A stretch of DNA of 8,025 bases, taken from NCBI GenBank assembly GCA_020718125.1, contig DYDC01000115.1, forward strand, positions 1 through 8,025, given 5' to 3'. The position numbers and the translations under genes were made by a program. A model generated the notes under the pieces. The model saw nothing but the letters and a program-made list of their open reading frames with translations, did not search any database and was not told the origin of the DNA. The stretch is from Methylacidiphilum sp. GTDB taxonomy: Bacteria; Verrucomicrobiota; Verrucomicrobiia; CAIQCK01. The first letter of the stretch is position 1, and every line of letters begins with the position of its first letter. This document shows, in pieces, positions 1-5,058 of the stretch.

Positions 1-72
1 GGGGGGGGGCTTTCGGTGCACAGACAGGGGCTGCAAACCAACTGCGGTAACAGCGCGGCAGGCGGGCGATTA

Positions 73-101
73 TCCGGTGGGGCAGAGACCGGAACTTTTT
101 T
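73..101 (+). terminator. Possible rho-independent terminator of an upstream unit
   Basis: A six-base stem TCCGGT (73-78) pairs perfectly with ACCGGA (88-93) across a nine-base loop. Two bases later there is a run of six T (96-101). The layout is that of an intrinsic terminator ending transcription that enters from before the window. The stem is short, so strength is uncertain. Confidence 0.35.
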
Positions 102-123
102 GTTACCGCGTCGAAATTTATTG

Positions 124-152
124 TTGACAACATGTGTCGTGGACTCTAAAAG
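124..152 (+). promoter_or_regulatory. Candidate sigma70 promoter for the EPS operon
   Basis: A perfect -35 hexamer TTGACA (124-129) is followed after 17 bases by TAAAAG (147-152), a four-of-six match to the -10 consensus. The start site would fall near 159, giving an untranslated leader of about 95 bases before the start chosen at 253. The -35 box sits inside the 11-bp palindrome TGTTGACAACA (122-132), which could be an operator. This is the only promoter-like sequence found ahead of the five co-directional genes. Confidence 0.45.
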
Positions 153-252
153 TTCGCGCGAAAGTTGAAGGGGTGCACCGAGTCTGACGGGACCCGCGAA
201 GTGGTTTCGAGACGACGTTCAGAGCGCAGTGAACCAAACTGAGGATACTGAT

Positions 253-783
253 GTGAATGCAATTCCAGCTACACGTATGAGTGGTGGAACGAGGGCGGCG
301 AAGTGGGCGCTTCGTTCTCTTATCGTCGGTCTTGTTGTTTTGATGAGTTCTGTGTGGGCCGCACAGGTGCCGCCCGGCGCAGGCGAGCCATTGGGGTTTG
401 ACCTGGGCGAACTGGCTTTGAGGTTTTCGAGGCTGATCCAGCCGCCGTATCGCGGCATAGACCCGATGGAAGCGAAGGATTATCTGCGGTTGCATGTGCC
501 GACCATTGAACCGATTGGCGGGTGGGGCCGGCCGGACCAGCGGACAACCCGCAATGACTTGGTTGTGCTCATTTGCCAGCGGCTGCGGTTGCCGGTGGAA
601 GGGCAAGGGGATGGGGCGGGCGGCTTGAACGATCTGGCGATGTATTGGCAGGCGCTTTCCGATTTCGCGAGCACCCAAAGTGAAGAGACCGTTCACGCGA
701 TCATTGGTCTGTGGAAAGAGGTCATCAATGAAATCTCGATGGTGACCGCATCCGAGGAGTTAGGCAAGCGCACGCCGATTTGA
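253..783 (+). CDS. Small secreted protein of unknown function
   Basis: I do not recognise this family. The start is taken as GTG 253 because GAGGA lies at 241-245, seven bases ahead. GTG 229 in the same frame has no good ribosome binding site, and ATG 277 would shorten the N-region. The product is 176 residues. It has a Sec-type signal peptide: basic residues R14, K17 and R21, a hydrophobic core at about 22-35, and likely cleavage after A36 (V-W-A). The mature part of about 140 residues has no membrane segment and is probably periplasmic or surface-exposed. The stretch GWGRPDQRTTRNDLVVLICQ is faintly like the end of an SLH module (a turn, then T-R-x-[DE] and a hydrophobic helix), but one weak motif does not prove this. 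It lies first in the cluster, 68 bases before the beta-barrel gene, so a role in polysaccharide export or surface anchoring is only an inference from context. Confidence 0.7.
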   Translation: MNAIPATRMSGGTRAAKWALRSLIVGLVVLMSSVWAAQVPPGAGEPLGFDLGELALRFSRLIQPPYRGIDPMEAKDYLRLHVPTIEPIGGWGRPDQRTTRNDLVVLICQRLRLPVEGQGDGAGGLNDLAMYWQALSDFASTQSEETVHAIIGLWKEVINEISMVTASEELGKRTPI

Positions 784-851
784 TCCCCGACTGTGGAGCC
801 ATGTGTGTTCAAGAGAAAGACCGAGTGAAATTTGCCCGGAGAACCAAAAAT

Positions 852-2126
852 ATGAATATGAGTAATAACCTGCGCAGGATTGTTCCAATTGCCGTAATGT
901 TTTCCTGTATCGCCCTGCCGGCCCCCACGATGGCCCAATGGATGCTGCCCCAGAGCCAGACCTACGAGCGCAGGCAGCAATGGCAGCGCGAGGGCGTTTC
1001 TGACCAGCAGCGGCATTTTGCCTACGGCGTGACTCTTCGCGAGTCCTACGACAGCAACGTGACAACGGCAGAGGAGGATGAGATTGCCAGTTTCGTGACG
1101 AGTGCCGGGCCGGACCTGCATTTTGCCTGGAGTTCGCCGACGACGGATGTGGCGGTCCATTACACTTACTGGGCCACCTACTACTCGCATCGGCCGGGCG
1201 GGAGCGATATTGACCAGGCGCACGAGTTCACCTTTGATCTCTCCCACGAGTTCACCCCGCGGTTCCGGGTCAACCTCTATGACCAGTTCCGGCCGGGTTT
1301 TGAGCCTGAGCTGGAGAATGGCAACCGGCAGCGATTGGGAAATTACATTGACAATAAGGTTGGCGTGAGCACGGCGTATGCCGTAGGTGGACGATGGGAA
1401 GTTCCTGTGAGTTTCAACCACCACTTCTTGAAATACGAAGACAGCGAGCTTTCGGAGATAAGTAGTTACCAGCGATATCAATTTACTGGGGGGCTTCACT
1501 ACAACTTTCGTCCGCAAACGAGGTTCGGGATGGATTTTTCTCACGCACAAATCATTTACGAGGGCATGGATCGTGATGCCCAGTATGAAACAATGTCGTT
1601 TTATGTGAATCACGCGTTTACACCACGTTTGTCCGCGAATGCGCATTTGGGGATGGAAGCAGGATTTTACGACGCCGTTGGCGGCACATATATCAACCCG
1701 AACATCAACGTTTCGGTGAACTACTCCGTAGGACCGCGAACCGTATTGACCGGGTCATTTGCCGGCCGCACTCAGCCGACGGAGCGGCCGGAATACGAGT
1801 CGCAATACACTTACAGTTTGATGGTTGCTGCGGCGCATCAGTTCACTTCGCGGTTGACGACTGGTCTGAACGTGATGTGGATTCCAGCAAGGTATGAGAA
1901 TGCACTGGCGACTCCTGATTCTAGTTTTGGGGCTGGTTTTGCTCATGAGCAGGTTCGAGGTGACAGGCGTGATGATACGGTGGCGATGGGAGCGAACATT
2001 TCTTATCAATTCAACATGCACTGGCGGGCCGAGGTTGGCGCCACCTATACCACCGTCACCTCTGAATTTGGCGGCTACTCATATGACCGCGCGGTAGGCT
2101 ATATCCAGACGCGCGTCGGCTTCTAA
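852..2126 (+). CDS. Outer-membrane beta-barrel protein, EpsL/BBP2_2-like
   Basis: A 424-residue outer-membrane protein that probably forms the pore or docking barrel for polysaccharide export. The start is ATG 852, with GGAG at 838-841. The frame is open further upstream (ATG 801), but only 852 puts a signal peptide at the N-terminus: basic residues R8-R9, a hydrophobic core, and cleavage after A28 in T-M-A/Q. From about residue 55 to the end the protein is a regular series of alternating polar/apolar strands rich in Y, F, W and G with short turns, as in a barrel of roughly 16-18 strands. The motif ESYDSNV at 64-70 resembles the first strand of putative beta-barrel porin 2 proteins (Pfam BBP2_2), which include EpsL of exopolysaccharide operons. 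The chain ends in V-G-F, a terminal aromatic beta-signal recognised by the BAM machinery. It lies in the same cluster as the OPX and co-polymerase genes. The middle third of the gene is less GC-rich than its neighbours. Barrel identity is strong; the exact subfamily is less sure. Confidence 0.82.
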   Translation: MNMSNNLRRIVPIAVMFSCIALPAPTMAQWMLPQSQTYERRQQWQREGVSDQQRHFAYGVTLRESYDSNVTTAEEDEIASFVTSAGPDLHFAWSSPTTDVAVHYTYWATYYSHRPGGSDIDQAHEFTFDLSHEFTPRFRVNLYDQFRPGFEPELENGNRQRLGNYIDNKVGVSTAYAVGGRWEVPVSFNHHFLKYEDSELSEISSYQRYQFTGGLHYNFRPQTRFGMDFSHAQIIYEGMDRDAQYETMSFYVNHAFTPRLSANAHLGMEAGFYDAVGGTYINPNINVSVNYSVGPRTVLTGSFAGRTQPTERPEYESQYTYSLMVAAAHQFTSRLTTGLNVMWIPARYENALATPDSSFGAGFAHEQVRGDRRDDTVAMGANISYQFNMHWRAEVGATYTTVTSEFGGYSYDRAVGYIQTRVGF

Positions 2127-2256
2127 ATTGTTCCCTCGTGATTCCCGCGTTTCGGCCTTCCTATTCTCGATGTGACGGTTGCAGAAGTAGCCAACGCATG
2201 TGGCAGTCTGGGGGGGCTGCATCGGCCCGATTGAAGGGGGGGGGGGAGACGGTTGT
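2127..2256 (+). other. Intergenic spacer with G-rich tracts
   Basis: This 130-base gap is the longest between genes inside the locus. It contains runs of seven G (2210-2216) and eleven G (2236-2246). I find no convincing sigma70 or sigma54 promoter and no strong hairpin. A GTG at 2200 keeps the kinase frame open, but it has no ribosome binding site and would add a Gly-rich, non-conserved extension, so the gap is treated as untranslated. Confidence 0.55.
2236..2248 (+). promoter_or_regulatory. Ribosome binding site with an 11-G homopolymer
   Basis: Eleven consecutive G (2236-2246) run into A-G, giving a GGGAG Shine-Dalgarno core (2244-2248) eight bases before ATG 2257. This site decides the kinase start. 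A G tract of this length is prone to slippage. Gain or loss of bases would leave the core-to-ATG spacing unchanged, because the slippery part lies 5' of it, but could change leader folding or the reading frame of anything initiated upstream. Confidence 0.55.
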
Positions 2257-4362
2257 ATGCCTGAAGAAAGTAAGATTCATTTCTTGGATTATTGGCGCGT
2301 GGTCAAACTGCGCAAGGCCATCATCCTGAGCGTATTCCTCCTCGTTTTGCTCACGGCGGCCGCCGTGACATTCTCGCTGCCGCGCATTTTTTACGCGAAT
2401 GTCCGCATGAAGGTGGAACGCGAGAAGGTGACGGTGGAGATATTTGAGGCGCGCGCCGGGGGTGGGTTTGACCCGATCTTCCAGATGGACCAGGTTGAAA
2501 TCATCCGGTCTCAAAAAATCGGCTACCGCCTGGTGGACAAGGAGGACCTGATCCGCAAGTGGCAGGTCAGCGGCGCGGATGCGATGGCGCGCGAGCAGGC
2601 CTTTCAGATTTTGCGAAGCCGCCTCAACGTGATGCCGCTGCGCAACTCCAGCCTGCTGGAGGTGGGGTTCTATTCCACGAACCCGGAAGAATGCGCGGAC
2701 ATGGCCAACGCGATTGGCACGATCTACCGCGACAGCCGCCTTGAAGAGCCGACGCTGCAGATTGAAATGGGGCTGGAGAAGCTGCGCGAGGAGTATAACG
2801 CGCAGCAGAAGCTGGTCGTGGAGGCCCAGCAGAAGGTGAACAGCCTGCGCAAAGACCTCGACCTCGACGTCATTGGCAACCGTGCCCGCCTCAACGACGA
2901 GGTGATCCAGCGGCTGCATGGCGATCGCAGCACGGCGATGATTGATCTGTTGGTCAGCAAGACGCGCATGGACCAGATCAGCAAGCTGACCAACGCCGAG
3001 ATGAAGAACGCCTCCCCCTCCATCATTGGCGATGCTTCGGTCGCTAATCTTCAGGCCGCTTTGCAGGCCGCGGACTTGGGGTTGGTCAAGCTGCTTCAAA
3101 CCTACGGCCCTGAGCACCCGATGGTGAAGGACACGCAGGCGACACGGAAGAAGCTCGATGAACAACTGGATGACGCCATCAATGTGATGCGCAAGGGATT
3201 CCAGATCCAATATGAGGTTGCCCGAGCCAAGACCGACGCTTTGGAGAAGGAGTTGCAGACGGCGCGCATCACCTCGGCGGACAAGGAGCCGACCAAATAC
3301 ATCCCCTTCGAAAACGCGCTCAAAGAGTTGGAGTTCCAAATGAGCTTGCGGGATGCGATCAAGGCCCGCGTCGCCCAAGAGGCGATCAGCATCAAGATTC
3401 CTCGCACGTCGGTTGAGATTATAGACCAGGCCCGACCGCCCACGGCGCCCGTCAAGCCCAACGTCCCCCTTTACCTCGGTCTGGCTGCGATCGCGGGTTT
3501 GGTCATGGGGATCATGCTCGCGTTCTTCATCGAGTATCTCGACACCAGCGTGAAGACCATTGACGACGTGGAACGCTATCTGGGCCTGCCCGTCTTGGGC
3601 GTCATTCCACAGAACGTCGAGTTGCTCTCCACGGTGGGGCAGGACTCGCCTCATGCGGAGGCCTACCGCGTGCTTCGCGCGAACATCGAGTTTGGCAAGA
3701 AGGATCCGCAGGCCAACAGCATCACGGTGGTCAGCGCCGGCGCGGGCGAGGGCAAGAGCACCACGTTGTTCAATCTCGCCGTCGTGTGCGCGCAGAACGG
3801 CGACAAAGTGCTGGTGGTGGACTCGGACATGCGGCGGCCGACGCAGCACAAGCGGTTTGGCCTGTCCAACGACATCGGGTTGGCCGACTTGCTCATGAAC
3901 GACGCCAAGATAGAGGACGTCATCCAGGGCACCAACGTGCCCAACCTCTACTTCCTGTCCAGCGGCAAGCTGCCCAAGATTGCCATCGGCGTCCTGAAGT
4001 CGCAGAAGATGCGCGATCTGGTCCAGGACCTGAAGATGCGCTACGACATGGTGCTCTTCGACAGCCCGCCGATCATGGGCGTCAGCGATGCCAGCGTGCT
4101 GACGAGCGAGGTGGATTTTGCCATCCTGGTCATCCAGTATCGGAAGTATCCGCGGGCGATGTCGGCGCGCGCCAAGCAGGCGGTGGAGAACGTCGGCGGC
4201 CGGCTCATTGGCGTGGTGTTGAACTCCATCGTGATGAGCCACGACGAGAGCTACTACTATTATAATGCCTACTACGACCACTACTCGCGGTCGGAAGAGG
4301 CCGAGCCGGCGCCGGCTGCCGCGCCCGCCCCACAGGAAGGCGAGAGCAAAGGCGCCTATTAG
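2257..4362 (+). CDS. Polysaccharide co-polymerase / BY-kinase fusion (Wzc/ExoP type)
   Basis: A 701-residue inner-membrane protein that controls polysaccharide chain length and export through tyrosine autophosphorylation. The start is ATG 2257, backed by the GGGAG site. Domains in order: Wzz-type N-terminus with membrane helix 1 at about 22-44; a periplasmic domain with helical coiled-coil stretches at about 169-205 and 290-343; a GNVR-type segment at about 348-400 ending in a proline-rich motif (PPTAPVKPNVP); membrane helix 2 at about 405-427; then the cytoplasmic BY-kinase. The kinase shows the oligomerisation motif EX2RX2R (E468, R471, R474), Walker A GAGEGKST (495-502, K500), Walker A' VLVVDSDMRRP (518-528, D522 and D524) and Walker B VLFDSPP (599-605, D602). 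A tail cluster of seven tyrosines (Y666-669, Y672, Y673, Y676) is followed by an Ala/Pro/Glu linker and a terminal Y701. All catalytic motifs look intact. The OPX gene starts 28 bases downstream, so the two are probably co-transcribed. Such kinases are usually opposed by a low-molecular-weight or PHP phosphatase; none is in the window. Confidence 0.95.
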   Translation: MPEESKIHFLDYWRVVKLRKAIILSVFLLVLLTAAAVTFSLPRIFYANVRMKVEREKVTVEIFEARAGGGFDPIFQMDQVEIIRSQKIGYRLVDKEDLIRKWQVSGADAMAREQAFQILRSRLNVMPLRNSSLLEVGFYSTNPEECADMANAIGTIYRDSRLEEPTLQIEMGLEKLREEYNAQQKLVVEAQQKVNSLRKDLDLDVIGNRARLNDEVIQRLHGDRSTAMIDLLVSKTRMDQISKLTNAEMKNASPSIIGDASVANLQAALQAADLGLVKLLQTYGPEHPMVKDTQATRKKLDEQLDDAINVMRKGFQIQYEVARAKTDALEKELQTARITSADKEPTKYIPFENALKELEFQMSLRDAIKARVAQEAISIKIPRTSVEIIDQARPPTAPVKPNVPLYLGLAAIAGLVMGIMLAFFIEYLDTSVKTIDDVERYLGLPVLGVIPQNVELLSTVGQDSPHAEAYRVLRANIEFGKKDPQANSITVVSAGAGEGKSTTLFNLAVVCAQNGDKVLVVDSDMRRPTQHKRFGLSNDIGLADLLMNDAKIEDVIQGTNVPNLYFLSSGKLPKIAIGVLKSQKMRDLVQDLKMRYDMVLFDSPPIMGVSDASVLTSEVDFAILVIQYRKYPRAMSARAKQAVENVGGRLIGVVLNSIVMSHDESYYYYNAYYDHYSRSEEAEPAPAAAPAPQEGESKGAY

Positions 4363-4390
4363 CGCGGATCATTTGCCACGACACGTTCTG

Positions 4391-5017
4391 ATGAATGCAC
4401 GTTTGATTTTCAAGGCAACCGGCTTGTTGGTCGTGACCTTGTGCGCCAGCGGCTGGCTGGGCTGCGCATGGCTCGGCAAACCGCATATCAAAAAAGGGAA
4501 GGAGTTGAATGCTCCCACGACGATCAATCCCGTGGACACCGCGCTCAAGCTGCATGTTGCGGACGCGGTGACCGTGCGATTGGATTTGGCGGCGGGCCGG
4601 GAAGAGCACATCAAAGTCGTGGACGAATACGGCAACATCGAGTTGCCGTTCGTTGGCAAGATCAAGATCGTGGACTTGACGCCGACGCAGGCGCAGGACG
4701 AAATCTACAAACTGTATGTGCCTAAATACTACACCTACCTGACCGTCACCGTGCAGGCGCAGAGCAGTCAACGCATCATTTATCTGATGGGTGAAGTCCG
4801 GCAACCGGGGGCGACGCCGTATCGGGAGGACATGACTGTGTGGCGCACCATCGTGGCACTGGGCGGCTTCAACGAGTATGCCGACAGACGGCATTTGGTC
4901 CTGACGCGGGGCAACAAGCAGATGTGCATTGATTGCGTCGATATTGAACGGAACCCGGAGAAGGACATTCCGTTGCACCCGGGTGACATGCTGAAGGTCC
5001 CGCGCCTGATGTTCTAG
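4391..5017 (+). CDS. Short polysaccharide export protein (OPX/Wza-like), probable lipoprotein
   Basis: A 208-residue periplasmic export protein. The start is ATG 4391, which gives a proper signal peptide (K8, then a hydrophobic stretch 9-24). An in-frame ATG at 4265 would add a basic, Thr/Pro-rich stretch overlapping the kinase gene and is rejected. C25 after W-L-G is the likely lipidation site, though the lipobox is imperfect because W, not L, stands at -3. A Poly_export (PF02563-like) domain covers about 50-125: the VADAVTVRLDL and DEYGNIELPFVGKI signatures, then a T-P-x-x-A-Q helix. One SLBB-like beta-grasp domain follows from about 128, opening with IIYLMGEVRQPG and closing with GDMLKVPR. 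The protein stops there. Wza is about 380 residues, with further domains and a C-terminal amphipathic helix that crosses the outer membrane, and this protein lacks that helix. It would therefore need another outer-membrane pore, for which the barrel at 852-2126 is the obvious partner. I see no clear ribosome binding site, so translation may be coupled to the kinase gene. Confidence 0.9.
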   Translation: MNARLIFKATGLLVVTLCASGWLGCAWLGKPHIKKGKELNAPTTINPVDTALKLHVADAVTVRLDLAAGREEHIKVVDEYGNIELPFVGKIKIVDLTPTQAQDEIYKLYVPKYYTYLTVTVQAQSSQRIIYLMGEVRQPGATPYREDMTVWRTIVALGGFNEYADRRHLVLTRGNKQMCIDCVDIERNPEKDIPLHPGDMLKVPRLMF

Positions 5018-5058
5018 CCTGTCGCGCTGCGCAGGATGGCGGGCCTGCCACTGGCTTC

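Larger units (their letters stand above)
1..252. other. Non-coding leader upstream of the EPS locus
   Basis: I see no convincing gene in these 252 bases. The stretch opens with nine G residues at the window edge. Forward frames are open at the very start (one to a TAA at 48-50, another to a TGA at 166-168), but none has a start codon with a ribosome binding site or a recognisable protein, so at most the tail of an upstream gene could be present. The stretch holds a possible terminator hairpin (73-101), a sigma70-like promoter (124-152) and the ribosome binding site of the first gene (241-245). Confidence 0.6.

Noticed and set aside
1..168. Open forward frame at the left edge as the tail of an upstream gene
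   Set aside because: All forward frames are open near the edge by chance length, none shows a recognisable C-terminus, and the terminator and promoter signals lie inside it.
693..1646. A 317-codon open frame on the - strand opposite the beta-barrel gene
   Set aside because: The + strand has a signal peptide, barrel pattern and terminal Phe; the antisense frame shows no family features and no ribosome binding site that I can see.
2201..2220. Sigma54-like promoter (TGGCAG... TGCA)
   Set aside because: The distance between the GG and GC elements does not match the fixed sigma54 spacing, and the -12 TTGC element is absent.
2200..2256. GTG 2200 as the kinase start
   Set aside because: No ribosome binding site precedes it, and it would add a Gly-rich stretch unlike Wzz N-termini. 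ATG 2257 has GGGAG eight bases before it and begins the familiar acidic, then DYWR-type, N-terminus.
2161..4281. A 706-codon open frame on the - strand opposite the kinase gene
   Set aside because: It mirrors the kinase gene, where high GC third positions suppress antisense stops. Its translation is His/Arg/Leu/Val-rich with no recognisable domain, while the + strand has all BY-kinase motifs.
4265..4390. ATG 4265 as the start of the export protein
   Set aside because: It overlaps the kinase gene by 98 bases and would bury the signal peptide behind about 42 basic, Pro/Thr-rich residues.
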